DNA from: Lachnospiraceae bacterium
Lineage (GTDB): Bacteria > Bacillota > Clostridia > Lachnospirales > Lachnospiraceae
DNA length: 31,710 nt
Assembly: GCA_017958585.1 (NCBI GenBank)
Contig: JAGDCK010000144.1
Coordinates: 1 to 31,710, forward strand
Reading direction: 5' to 3'
The notes beneath the pieces are model-generated. The model worked only from the letters and a program-made list of their open reading frames with translations. It was not told the DNA's origin and made no database searches. Each line of letters starts with the position of its first letter. The stretch's first letter is position 1. Below are positions 15,618 through 24,441 of this stretch, piece by piece. Made by a program: the position numbers and the translations under genes.

Positions 15618-17171
15618 TTATCTTGTTACCGTAATCTTTTTCTTTTCACCATGCCAGATGACAGGGATCGTGATACTGTCAATTCCTTCAGGCAAGTGAG
15701 GTGTTGTGGTCAGATCATTTTCCCACATGGCACTTTTCATGCCTGCAAAGCCATAGACAAAAAGCTGCCAGATACCACCGCAGTTTGCGATGTGGATTCC
15801 CTCTTCCGCTCCCTTCTTTTCGGGCTTCAGATCGATGTCTTCCACTTTTTCCAGGAACTTTTCAGCTTCATCCATTCTGCCAAGTCTTGCGGAAAGTATT
15901 CCGTGAACCGCTGCCGAAAGCGAGGAATCGTGGGTGGTGATGGGCTCATAGTAGGCATAATTTCTCTCAAGCTCCTCATCACTTACCTCGTTTCCAAAAA
16001 GCATCATCATCTCCAGCACATCCGCCTGTTTCAAAGCCTTTGACCTGTAGTTTTTCTCCTGTGAGATAAAAGTTCCAAAGCATTTTGATCTGTCAGTCCA
16101 GATCGCATCAAAGTCAAGATCCGCATAGCTTTCAAACTCATCACACTGAAGTGTCACCCCGTCCTTGTTCTTTACGGCTTTTTTGAGATTTAGTGCTACA
16201 TTTTCAAACTCTGAGATCTCTTTTTCGGTATAATTTAATCTGCCTGTGATCTCCCGGTCCGTCAAATATTTTCTCATGTATTTTACGGTCGTCTCAAGAG
16301 AGAACCTGACCATTCTGTTTGTGTATGCATTGTTTGCAGTCATTGCAAGGTACTCGTCAGGCCCCATGACTCCAAGGAGATTATAGGTTCCATCCAAGTC
16401 CTTATCCGTCCTGTCCATCCAGTATCTGGCTGTCTCCACCATGATATCTATACCGTAGTCTCTGACAAAGTCTTCATCACCCGTGGCATTTACGTAATGC
16501 ATTATGGCATAGACTATATCCGCCGTCACATGGATCTCATGATCCGCATATTGCCAGCATGCACACTCTTCTCGGCCCGTAACCGAGGACTCCCAGGGGT
16601 ATCTCGCTCCTCTGTAGCCGTATGAAGCCGCATTCTGCTTTGCTCCGTTTAAGGTATTGTATCTGAACAAAAGAAGGTTTCTTGCAGCTTCCGGATCGGT
16701 ATGAATGAAAAATGGAAGCATGTTTATCTCTGTATCCCAGAAGTATCTTCCAAAATACCCTTCTCCTGCATATCCCTTAGCACAGATAGCGATCCTGGGG
16801 TCTTTTCCGCAAACGGATCTGTTTAAGTGATATATGGACATTCTGAGAGCTTTCATGGCCTTTTTTGCTGTGTCAGACCCGGTGAGGATTATATCACTGT
16901 CATTCCATTTTTCTCTCCAGACAGCTAAGTGCTCCGAATACTCTTTTTCTATTCCGTTTTCGAGGGCCTTTGAAAGCTTTTCAAGGCAGCTTACGCGGAT
17001 ATCGTCGTTATTAATATCAAGGTCTCTGTCCGTTACGGCTGCCACTGTTTTTATGAGGGATACTTCCCTGTCCTCACAAAGCTTCACATCCGCCACATGG
17101 TAAACGGCAAAGTCTTTTTTCTCAATGTCAAAGCTGATATCGTCAGAGGCCATGCTGCCCAATAACTCCAC
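15618..17171 (-). pseudogene. GH65 sugar phosphorylase, catalytic part (after in-frame TGA)
   Basis: This frame continues without shift from the 17178-17834 segment and would make one 738-residue enzyme if the TGA at 17178-17180 were sense. It holds the (alpha/alpha)6 barrel: FWDTEINMLPFF and YRGARYPWESS are typical GH65 substrate-site blocks, and the general acid is the Glu in GVMGPDEYLA (residue 494 in full-length numbering, close to Glu487 of maltose phosphorylase). The C-terminal jelly-roll end LPEGIDSITIPVIWHG is intact. GH65 enzymes split alpha-glucosides such as maltose, kojibiose, nigerose or trehalose with phosphate, giving beta-glucose 1-phosphate. Substrate cannot be decided here. 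The only possible restart, a GTG at 17171, has no ribosome site. Confidence 0.88.
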
Positions 17172-17177
17172 AGTATT

Positions 17178-17834
17178 TCAGCCGTTTGTGGATACTGTGC
17201 ACTCTGTATATTTTCCGGAAAAAGCGCCGCATCTCACGGATTCAAAATGATCGAATCCGTTGGTTCTTACCCCGGCGTTTATACCGGAAGAAACTGTGAT
17301 GTCCGCGTCCCCTTCAAGGGATCTTAATACTATCTCCTCTGCCAGAATGTGGGTATTTGACATGCTCAAAAATCTGACGAACTCTATGTTTATCCGCCTT
17401 CCGCTCTTTGTGTTCCAGATAAAGGATCTGTGAAGACAGCCATCCCTCATATCGAGGTAGCGCCTGTAGTTTTCATAGGAGGAGTTCTCCAGATCAAACT
17501 CCTCGTCACCTGCGCGCAGGCTGACTTCACAAATGTAAGGAAGGTTTATGATCTCTGTCTCCAGATAAGGGTGTTTTCCCACAATGCCCGGGATGTATGT
17601 TCCCCATTTCGAAGGTGTCTCTATATGTTTTTCCAGGGTTACGTTTGCAGGCTTTCTGTCATATTCAAGAGCCTGGTTAACGCTCTTAAAGCCTTCTTCA
17701 ACACTTCCTCTTAAGTCAATGTAACCGTTTCCCTGGGTAAAAAGCCCCTCGTAGTATTTTGATAATTCTCTGTTAAAGCCCTCCTCCAGGAGAGCCCACT
17801 CTTCGGAAAAATCCGCTGTCTTAAGTTTTCCCAT
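17178..17834 (-). pseudogene. GH65 sugar phosphorylase, N-terminal part (ends at in-frame TGA)
   Basis: These 218 residues are the N-terminal beta-sandwich of GH65, with the family-like opening (LLEEGFNRELSKYYEGLF, then GNGYIDLRGSVEEG). It stops at TGA 17178-17180 in the middle of the domain and lacks all catalytic residues, so alone it should be inactive. The next three codons (AAT ACT GTG) run straight into the catalytic part in the same frame, so the break is a single substitution, sequencing error or recoding, not a frameshift. The ATG at 17834 is 30 bases downstream of the second permease gene, making GH65 the last gene of the transporter operon. Confidence 0.88.
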
Positions 17835-17864
17835 ATTACATCCGCTGCCTTTCCTTTGCTTTCT

Positions 17865-18686
17865 TTATCCCTTGACAGATCCTGCTGCCAGTCCCGAGAT
17901 AACCTGCTTTTGAAGAAGTATAAATACTATGATGCTGGGTACCACTACCACAACGGTTGCCGCAAACATAGCGCCGTAATCGCTGGCGAAAGCGCTCTTA
18001 AAATAGTAAAGAGCGATGGGCAGGGTTCGCTTTGAGGTATCACCGGTCAGAGTGAGCGCCAACTGGAACTCATTCCATGCCAGCAAAAACTGGATGACCC
18101 CGGCGGTGGCAAAGGCGGGTCTTGTAAGGGGAAGAACTATTGTGGCAAAGGTCCTTACAAAACCTGACCCGTCAATATATGCCGCCTCCTCGAGGGTGTA
18201 GGGTATGGTCCTGATGTAGCTGACCATAATATAGAAAGTGGTAGGCATACCAAGGGCGGTGTAAACCAGGATGAGGGCGGTCAGTGTGTTATAAAGCCCT
18301 GTGTTCATCATGGTGTTGTACAACGGCTGAATGAGGGCAGCCGAAGGAATGATGAGCCCTACGGAAAACATTGCGGTGATAAGTCCCTTTGCCTTAAAGG
18401 AACATCTGACCACCACGTATGCCGCCATGGTGCATACTGCGATATTAAACACTGTTGCAAGGATCGCAACTATGATGCTGTTTTTGTAAAAAGCAACAAG
18501 GGGAGCCAGTTTAAAGGCCGTTGAATAGTTTTGAACGTAAAGTCCGTGAGCAAAGCCAAAGCCCCCGGAAAGTATCTCTCCGTTTGTCCTGAAGGAGGAT
18601 GCGAATACCCACAAAAAGGGCACAAGTGAGATGATCACTATTATGGACAAGAATATTCCTACAAATAATTTTCCAAGATATTTCAT
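17865..18686 (-). CDS. ABC sugar transporter permease (MalG-like)
   Basis: A 273-residue inner permease of the carbohydrate-uptake CUT1 family, with six predicted helices. The cytoplasmic EAA loop that contacts the ATPase reads EEAAYIDGSGFVRTFATIVLP (about residues 166-186, shown to 20), and the C-terminus QKQVISGLAAGSVKG is characteristic of MalG-type partners. It pairs with the permease just upstream (14-base gap) and with the binding lipoprotein. The ATG at 18686 follows AAAGGAGGAGGAAA, an excellent ribosome site. The GH65 phosphorylase downstream suggests an alpha-linked disaccharide or short oligosaccharide as cargo, which is inference. Confidence 0.93.
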   Translation of the reverse strand: MKYLGKLFVGIFLSIIVIISLVPFLWVFASSFRTNGEILSGGFGFAHGLYVQNYSTAFKLAPLVAFYKNSIIVAILATVFNIAVCTMAAYVVVRCSFKAKGLITAMFSVGLIIPSAALIQPLYNTMMNTGLYNTLTALILVYTALGMPTTFYIMVSYIRTIPYTLEEAAYIDGSGFVRTFATIVLPLTRPAFATAGVIQFLLAWNEFQLALTLTGDTSKRTLPIALYYFKSAFASDYGAMFAATVVVVVPSIIVFILLQKQVISGLAAGSVKG

Positions 18687-18700
18687 TTTCCTCCTCCTTT

Positions 18701-19570
18701 CTAGTCTTCTTCATCCATTTTGAATGCTTTTCTGATTACTTTTAAGCATATGATACCGACTGCGATAAGGACGATACCCTCCGCATTTGCCTTGCCGAAT
18801 TTCTTGTAGGTAAAGACAGTCTCATATACGTACATGGGCAGGTTCATGGTCTTGTTGCCGGGTCCGCCGCTTGTGGTCATCATGATGATGTCAAGCTTCT
18901 GGAGCATACTGGTGGCAGCAAGTACCACGCAGGTTCCGATTATGTTTCGCATAAGGGGCAGCACAATGTGAAAATCCGTCTGAAGAGGTGTTGCGCCGTC
19001 GATCTTTGCGGCTTCGTACACATCCTCCGAGATGGAGCTCATCTCCGCCATGACCAAAATCGTCACAAGTCCCGCATAGGGGAGCCATGTCATGGTAACT
19101 GTCCAGAATGCGCTATTTGAGCCGAGGAACCAGTTTGTGGTGCAGGGTTCTCCGGTTATTTTCGAGATTAATTGGTTAAGGAGTCCGTACTGAGGGTTCA
19201 TGGTACACAAAAACAGCATTCCCAGTGCGGCAGAAGAAATAACGTTTGGTATAAAGAAAATAGTTCTCACAGCATTGGAATACCATCTTTTTCTCGACAG
19301 CATAAGTGCCACTGTCACACCGATCACAACGTGAACCGTACTCTGTAACAGGATCCAAATGAATGTATTTTTAATTGCGGTGATAAAGCCCGCATCTTCC
19401 GTAAAAATATTTATATAGTTTTTTAGGCCAACAAAGGAAAGCTCTTTTCCGATGGTCCAGTCAGTGAATGAGGAGCCAAAGAGAATTACCAGTGTTGCCA
19501 GAAAAATGAAGGAGAACAGCAATATTCCCGGAAGAAGGAACAATACTATCCATTTTCTGTTTTTTTTCAT
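18701..19570 (-). CDS. ABC sugar transporter permease (MalF-like)
   Basis: A 289-residue CUT1-family permease with six helices. The family opening KKNRKWIVLFLLPGILLFS is followed by the EAA loop DVYEAAKIDGATPLQTDFHI (near 190-210). It forms the heterodimeric channel with the MalG-like protein downstream. The start is placed at the ATG at 19570, preceded by AAAGGAAGGGAAAAA; an in-frame ATG 45 bases further up lies beside the terminator hairpin and would add a non-membrane stretch. A terminator between the binding-protein gene and this one probably lowers permease expression relative to the binding protein. Confidence 0.93.
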   Translation of the reverse strand: MKKNRKWIVLFLLPGILLFSFIFLATLVILFGSSFTDWTIGKELSFVGLKNYINIFTEDAGFITAIKNTFIWILLQSTVHVVIGVTVALMLSRKRWYSNAVRTIFFIPNVISSAALGMLFLCTMNPQYGLLNQLISKITGEPCTTNWFLGSNSAFWTVTMTWLPYAGLVTILVMAEMSSISEDVYEAAKIDGATPLQTDFHIVLPLMRNIIGTCVVLAATSMLQKLDIIMMTTSGGPGNKTMNLPMYVYETVFTYKKFGKANAEGIVLIAVGIICLKVIRKAFKMDEED

Positions 19571-19602
19571 GTTTTTCCCTTCCTTTAAGCCTGATTTTTG
19601 GC

Positions 19603-19644
19603 AAAAAAAGCGCAAGCATAAGCATTGTTTTCTTATGCTTGCGC
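19603..19644 (-). terminator. Intra-operon terminator between binding protein and permeases
   Basis: GCGCAAGCATAAG (19610-19622) and CTTATGCTTGCGC (19632-19644) form a perfect 13-bp stem with a 9-base loop, followed on the minus strand by seven U. It sits 39 bases past the binding-protein stop and 33 bases before the MalF start. Partial read-through would give much more binding protein than permease, the common arrangement in sugar ABC operons. Confidence 0.85.
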
Positions 19645-19683
19645 AAAAATGGAATTTAGTATTAGGTTCTTTTTTAGTTCAGA

Positions 19684-21051
19684 TTATTTGCTAGCATCGT
19701 TTGCTGCTGAGAGGTAGCTTGCGAGATCCTCTGCTGTGATCTCATCATATGCAAGTGAAGGATACCACTTAGCAAACTCTTCGATTACTGCTGCGTATGC
19801 GTTATTGTCAAGAGTACCGAATGTGTACTTAGCCTGTCCTGCAAGCTCGATTGTCTTTGCGATAAGAGGATTAGCTGCCTTGTACTCATCTGTGATCTCT
19901 ACGTTGTCTGTAAGAGGAAGAACGCCTGCCTTCTCAAGGAATACGCCCTGTGCATAAGCGCCGGTCTTGAACTTGAGGAACTCAAGCGCTGCCTGCTGCT
20001 CTGCCTCAGACTTGTCTGCTGTACAGAGGATGTAACCAACCTCGAACTGTGAGATAAGTCCGTCATTAGGATAAAGAGCTACGCCAACCTTGTCAGCAAA
20101 ACCTGCAACTGACTTTGTCTCATCTGAGAAGTCAGGGCACATCCAGGGACCGTTTGCGATCATTGCAACCTGACCCTGCTCGAAGTTGTTTGCTGCATTT
20201 GAGTAGATAGCACCGATAGCATCTGCTGTGGTGTAATCTTTGAGCATTACCTGAATCTTTCCAAGAGCATCGATAAACTCAGGTGTGTTGTATGTATCGG
20301 GATAGCTGGTGTTCATGAACTTGTTGCCGTCAGCGTTTGCTGTACCAACCATAGCTGCAAGCCAAAGGTTTGTGGTCCATGCGTTCTCACCTGTCATAAG
20401 AGCGAGAGGTGTGAATCCTGCATCCTTAAGTGTCTGGCAGTTTGTCATGAACTCATCCCATGTCTTTGCGGGCTCAATGCCTGCTGCCTCAAACATTTCC
20501 TTGTTGTAGAAGTAACCTACGTTCTGACGCTGATTTGAGATTGAATAAACCTTTCCGTCATCTGTCATGTTGTAGTTCATAGCGCCTTCGCCAACATATT
20601 TCATCCACTCTGCATCCTCATCAAGATAAGGCTTTAAGTCTACAGCCTGGCCGTTAGCGATTGCAAGTTCTCTGATTCCGTTCTTTCCGATGAGAACGTC
20701 GGGAAGGCTCTTTGATGAAGCAAGAACCTCCATCTTTTCTACGAATGCGTCGTCTGTGGGAAGCTCCTCAACTACGACTTTGATCTTGCCTTCATACTGC
20801 TTGTTGAAAGCTTCGATAACTTCTGTCTCAGCTGCTGCTGAAGCATGTGTACCTACCATGAATGTTGCGTAGGAAATCTCGATGGGCTCTGACGCTGTGT
20901 CGGCTGCAGTGTCTTCTGCTTCTGCAGTTGCCTCAGTAGCGGGTGTCTCATCTTTTACTTCTGTTGAAGCTGTGCTGCCGCATCCTGCAAATACTGCAGT
21001 TGTTGTCACTGCAAGTGCAAGAGCGATCAACTTTGATACTCGTCTTTTCAT
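19684..21051 (-). CDS. ABC sugar-binding lipoprotein (CUT1 solute-binding protein)
   Basis: A 455-residue extracellular binding protein. The signal peptide ends in lipobox VFAGC with Cys24 as lipid anchor, then an Ala/Glu/Thr-rich linker (about 25-55), then the two-lobed binding fold. Family-like stretches include YYNKEMFEAAGIEPAKTWDEF, near residue 150 (shown from Y to F), and GPWMCPDF. The ATG at 21051 has the best ribosome site of the window, CCAGGAGGTTATT. It is the first gene of the transporter operon, directly downstream of the response regulator gene, and has its own promoter and a pair of repeat sites upstream. The ligand is unknown; GH65 in the operon hints at a glucoside. Confidence 0.94.
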   Translation of the reverse strand: MKRRVSKLIALALAVTTTAVFAGCGSTASTEVKDETPATEATAEAEDTAADTASEPIEISYATFMVGTHASAAAETEVIEAFNKQYEGKIKVVVEELPTDDAFVEKMEVLASSKSLPDVLIGKNGIRELAIANGQAVDLKPYLDEDAEWMKYVGEGAMNYNMTDDGKVYSISNQRQNVGYFYNKEMFEAAGIEPAKTWDEFMTNCQTLKDAGFTPLALMTGENAWTTNLWLAAMVGTANADGNKFMNTSYPDTYNTPEFIDALGKIQVMLKDYTTADAIGAIYSNAANNFEQGQVAMIANGPWMCPDFSDETKSVAGFADKVGVALYPNDGLISQFEVGYILCTADKSEAEQQAALEFLKFKTGAYAQGVFLEKAGVLPLTDNVEITDEYKAANPLIAKTIELAGQAKYTFGTLDNNAYAAVIEEFAKWYPSLAYDEITAEDLASYLSAANDASK

Positions 21052-21090
21052 AATAACCTCCTGGTGATATATAAGTTTTTCGACAATCTC

Positions 21091-21119
21091 AATATACATT
21101 TTTGCCATGGAAGTCTGAA
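21091..21119 (-). promoter_or_regulatory. Promoter of the sugar transporter operon
   Basis: On the minus strand TTCAGA (-35, 21114-21119, 4/6) is followed by 17 bases and TATATT (-10, 21091-21096, 5/6), with transcription starting near 21084 and a leader of about 33 bases before the binding-protein ATG. The weak -35 fits a promoter that needs an activator. Confidence 0.5.
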
Positions 21120-21146
21120 TGGATTGCTTTTTCCTTTTCTTAAAAC

Positions 21147-21208
21147 TATTTGACCTCTTTAGTTTTTTTGTCGTAGCTTCACCCGGGTTTCTTGTTGATT
21201 TTTTACCT
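21147..21208 (-). promoter_or_regulatory. Paired repeat sites upstream of the transporter operon
   Basis: On the plus strand TATTTGACCT ends at 21156 and TTTTTTACCT ends at 21208, exactly 52 bp apart. The same core (TTTTGACCT) occurs twice, also 52 bp apart, before the DUF4432-kinase-regulator operon. Both pairs lie about 100 bp before the first start codon. They are probable binding sites for the AraC-type response regulator of this locus. Confidence 0.5.
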
Positions 21209-21231
21209 TTTTTAAAAAATTTTGTCCGGTC

Positions 21232-22788
21232 CTATAAAAATTTCGCTCTGTACTCGCTGGGATTCATATTTGTGTACTTGATGAACACATTTGTAAAATA
21301 GGCCGGATCCTTGAAGCCCACATTTGCAGCCACCTCGTAGATCTTCAGGCTGCCGTTCTCCAAAAGCTCCTTTGCCTTGCCCACCCTGTACATGGTGATC
21401 TTCTCAGTGATATTGATACCCGTAAGCTTTTTGTAGGCTCTGGACACATAGCTGGAACTGAGATACAGCTCGTCGCTTATAAACTGCAGTGTCAGCTCCT
21501 CCTTGTAATGCTGTTTTATGCATTCATCCACCCGCTTTACCAGCTCGTTTTTGAAATTCTTTTTTCCGATACAGAGGGCGCGGACTTTTTCTATGATGTC
21601 TCTGCCGATGTTATTTAATGAAAACATGGTCTTTGCGCTGTGGATCCTGTCAAACACATCCCGCTCCATCTTGTCAAAATCCTGGTCCACATCCAGGTGG
21701 TATTTTACCGCCCTGTGGATCACGGTGGAGCAGATCACCAGCATGTAGAGCTGGCACTGTTCAAAGCTGCATCTTGATGTGGACAGTCTGTCGCAGAATT
21801 CCTTCAGATAATCGGCGGCCTCATCTCTGCTCTCGTCAAAGGTCATGTCGCTTATGCGGTTGATGTACTGATCCGGATCAAAATCTCCTCCGGCCTCCAT
21901 CACAAGCTCTCCAAACACTTTTATTCCGCTTCCTCCCGTGGTGATGCGGGACAGCGCTGTCCTTGCATCCTCGTAGGCATCCGAAAGCTTATCCGCGGAT
22001 TCCACCACCCGGCTTAAACCGAATTTCACATCGATCCTCATAAATTCCTCTATCATTATGAGGATGTTATTAAAGTAATCAACGATCCTGTTTAGGTTCA
22101 CGTTTCCGTTTTTTTCATATGAGATCACCACCGCAAAAAAATCCCCATTCACGGGCAGTATGGTGTATTCGCAGTCCTTCAGGGCTATCTTCATGATATT
22201 TCCAAACATATCCGTAAGATCCCTGCCCTCAGCCTTTTTGTCATAATCATCCACCACGCAGGCGCACATACAAAATGATCTGTCCGAAAGGTTCGGGGCA
22301 CCGGGTACAGCTTGGACATTTCTTTTGTCAAAGACAACTGACCTGTAGAATTTTTTTAATATCTCGTCCCTGCCAAGCACCGGTTCGGGAGCGGAGTTAT
22401 TTTTTCTCTCCTCATCAATTAACTTCGATGCCTTCTCTATGGCCTTTGGCAATTCGTCTATAAAGTCATTTTTAATGATAAAGTCCGATACCCCGAAGCG
22501 AATGGCCCGCTTAGCCATCTCAAAGTCTGAATAGGCGGTTAAGATTATCACCTTTATGGCAGGATACGACTCATATATATTTTTTGAGAGCTCCAGACCG
22601 TACATTAAGGGCATCTTTATATCCGTCACCACTATGTCCACAGGGTTTTCTTTTATGTACTGGAGGGCGGCATTTCCGTTGGCGCAGCTGTTTACCACCC
22701 TGCAGCCGTAGCTGTCCCAGTCGATCAGCTTTACTATACCCTCTCTGATATTTCTCTCATCATCCACGATCAATATATTTAACATCAC
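21232..22788 (-). CDS. AraC-type response regulator (YesN family)
   Basis: A 518-residue regulator. The receiver domain (1-125) has the acidic pair in LIVDDERNIREG and the phospho-acceptor Asp56 in IVVTDIKMP, with the conserved Lys later in FIIKNDF. A long middle region (about 150-400) of the YesN type is followed by the AraC/XylS double helix-turn-helix (about 415-515; LTLQFISDELYLSSSYVSRA and KIYEVAANVGFKDPAYFTNV). It should be phosphorylated by the kinase encoded just upstream, whose stop codon overlaps its start by 4 bases. Likely targets are the transporter operon and its own operon, both of which carry the 52-bp-spaced repeats. Confidence 0.93.
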   Translation of the reverse strand: MMLNILIVDDERNIREGIVKLIDWDSYGCRVVNSCANGNAALQYIKENPVDIVVTDIKMPLMYGLELSKNIYESYPAIKVIILTAYSDFEMAKRAIRFGVSDFIIKNDFIDELPKAIEKASKLIDEERKNNSAPEPVLGRDEILKKFYRSVVFDKRNVQAVPGAPNLSDRSFCMCACVVDDYDKKAEGRDLTDMFGNIMKIALKDCEYTILPVNGDFFAVVISYEKNGNVNLNRIVDYFNNILIMIEEFMRIDVKFGLSRVVESADKLSDAYEDARTALSRITTGGSGIKVFGELVMEAGGDFDPDQYINRISDMTFDESRDEAADYLKEFCDRLSTSRCSFEQCQLYMLVICSTVIHRAVKYHLDVDQDFDKMERDVFDRIHSAKTMFSLNNIGRDIIEKVRALCIGKKNFKNELVKRVDECIKQHYKEELTLQFISDELYLSSSYVSRAYKKLTGINITEKITMYRVGKAKELLENGSLKIYEVAANVGFKDPAYFTNVFIKYTNMNPSEYRAKFL

Positions 22789-24440
22789 GCTTCCACCTTT
22801 TTGTAGGGAATCCGAATTTCTATATCCGTTCCCTTGTTCTTTTCGCTCTTGATCTTAAGGCCGTAGTCTTCGCCGTAGAGGAGCTTTAGCCTGTGATCCG
22901 TATTGGAAAGACCAAGCTTTTCTCTCTTTATGGTTCCGTTTTCAAGATCAGCCGTCCTGTCTTTTTCAAGTTCGTTTATATCAAATCCGAGTCCGTTGTC
23001 GCTGACGCTTATAACTATGTCATCCCCGGACCTTCTGACGATGACATTTACCACGCCCACCTTTTCCATGTCCTCGATACCGTGAACCACTGCGTTCTCC
23101 ACCATGGGCTCCACGATAAGTCTCGGTATCCTGCATGAAAGAAGCTCCTCGTCCTCCACCTCAATATTGTAAAAGAGCCTGTCTTCGTAGCGCTCCTTCT
23201 GAAGGGAGAGATAGAATTCCACATATTTTAATTCTTCCCTGATCTCCACTATGGGTTGTTTTTCCCCGTAGATTCCCGCCCTTAAAAGAGTGGAGAGGGA
23301 TGAGATCATCTTGTAAACCGACTCATCTCCGTTCATCTTTGCCTTGATCTGAATGGTTAAGAGTATGTTAAACAGAAAATGAGGGTTCATCTGGTGCTGA
23401 AGGTATCTGATCTCCATCTCATCCAAAAGGATCTTGGATTCATAACTGCTCTTTACAAGAGCTTTAAACTCATCCGTCATCTGTTTAAACACCACTGCCA
23501 TCACCACGATCAGGATCATGGTGATCAACATATAAAGCTTCATGCCGGATAATACATCCTTTATGATCTCTGATTTTGGAAGAAGATAGACAAAGTTAAA
23601 ATCGTTGTTGATGCTTTTTTTGATATATAGGTAGTCCGTGCCGTTTAAAGACAAATATTTTTTTACGGCTCCTTTTGCCATGGGAAGTTCGTCCCCTATG
23701 GATTCTCCAAGCCTTGTCTGATCCGCGGAGGCGTACACAACGCCTGATTTGTCTGTCAGATACACTAACGCATCATCATACCCCTTTACCTGGGCCAGCC
23801 TGTCCGCAAAATATTTCTCGCTGGTGGCTCCTATGATGTAGATACTGTGATCTCCCGTAAAGTCGGCCTGGACCCTGAGGGTCGTATATACATTGCCGTT
23901 TTCTGCTGTGGGCGGCAGCATCATCGCATAATTTTCATTGTTTTTTATCTGACCCCAGGCCGTGGCGGAGGATACTATTATCTGCTGGGGTGAATAGGGC
24001 ATTGTAAAAGTGTATGTGAGCAGCGTCTCATCTTCGTACACAGCCACATAGTCAAAGAGGTTAAAGCTCCAGACATTTGAATTTATGAGGATCTTTTGCA
24101 CCTCGTTGGTGAGCTTTTCCTGATTTAAATAACTGTCCTTGCCCCCTTTCAAAAAATAATCCTGATCGTATCTCCACGCTGAGATGGAATCACTTCCTGA
24201 GAGGGATAAGGTAATATTACGCATCATGTCGAGACTTTGGCTTAAGCTGTCCACATTTGCATCCACCACCAGATCCATGTTGTCGTAGATGTTGTCCAGG
24301 ATGGAGCTGTAGGTGTTGTAGGTCACGTAGCCAAAATAAACCCCCAGGCATATGACCAAAAACATTATAAATTTGATGATTACCTTGTTTTTGTTTTTTA
24401 AGACTTTACCTTCCATCAGTTTCTCCAATTTACAGAGCAT
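22785..24440 (-). CDS. Sensor histidine kinase (YesM family)
   Basis: A membrane sensor kinase of 551 residues. The first helix (about 20-39) and second helix (about 300-319) enclose an extracytoplasmic sensor of the dCache type (LVYLTDKSGVVYASADQTRLG). The His-kinase domain has the phospho-acceptor His354 in HQMNPHFLFN, the N-box RLIVEPMVENAVVHGI and G-boxes SDNGLGFD and GLSNTDHRL. The ATG at 24440 follows AAGGGTTAAT and is one base after the mutarotase-like gene stop; a second ATG at 24416 after TTGGAGAAACTG is equally plausible. The stimulus is probably the transported sugar, sensed directly or through the binding protein. Confidence 0.92.
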   Translation of the reverse strand: MLCKLEKLMEGKVLKNKNKVIIKFIMFLVICLGVYFGYVTYNTYSSILDNIYDNMDLVVDANVDSLSQSLDMMRNITLSLSGSDSISAWRYDQDYFLKGGKDSYLNQEKLTNEVQKILINSNVWSFNLFDYVAVYEDETLLTYTFTMPYSPQQIIVSSATAWGQIKNNENYAMMLPPTAENGNVYTTLRVQADFTGDHSIYIIGATSEKYFADRLAQVKGYDDALVYLTDKSGVVYASADQTRLGESIGDELPMAKGAVKKYLSLNGTDYLYIKKSINNDFNFVYLLPKSEIIKDVLSGMKLYMLITMILIVVMAVVFKQMTDEFKALVKSSYESKILLDEMEIRYLQHQMNPHFLFNILLTIQIKAKMNGDESVYKMISSLSTLLRAGIYGEKQPIVEIREELKYVEFYLSLQKERYEDRLFYNIEVEDEELLSCRIPRLIVEPMVENAVVHGIEDMEKVGVVNVIVRRSGDDIVISVSDNGLGFDINELEKDRTADLENGTIKREKLGLSNTDHRLKLLYGEDYGLKIKSEKNKGTDIEIRIPYKKVEA

Positions 24441-24441
24441 A

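Noticed and set aside
17178..17180. TGA in GH65 as selenocysteine codon
   Set aside because: GH65 enzymes have no redox centre, the position is not catalytic and I saw no SECIS-like hairpin directly after it.
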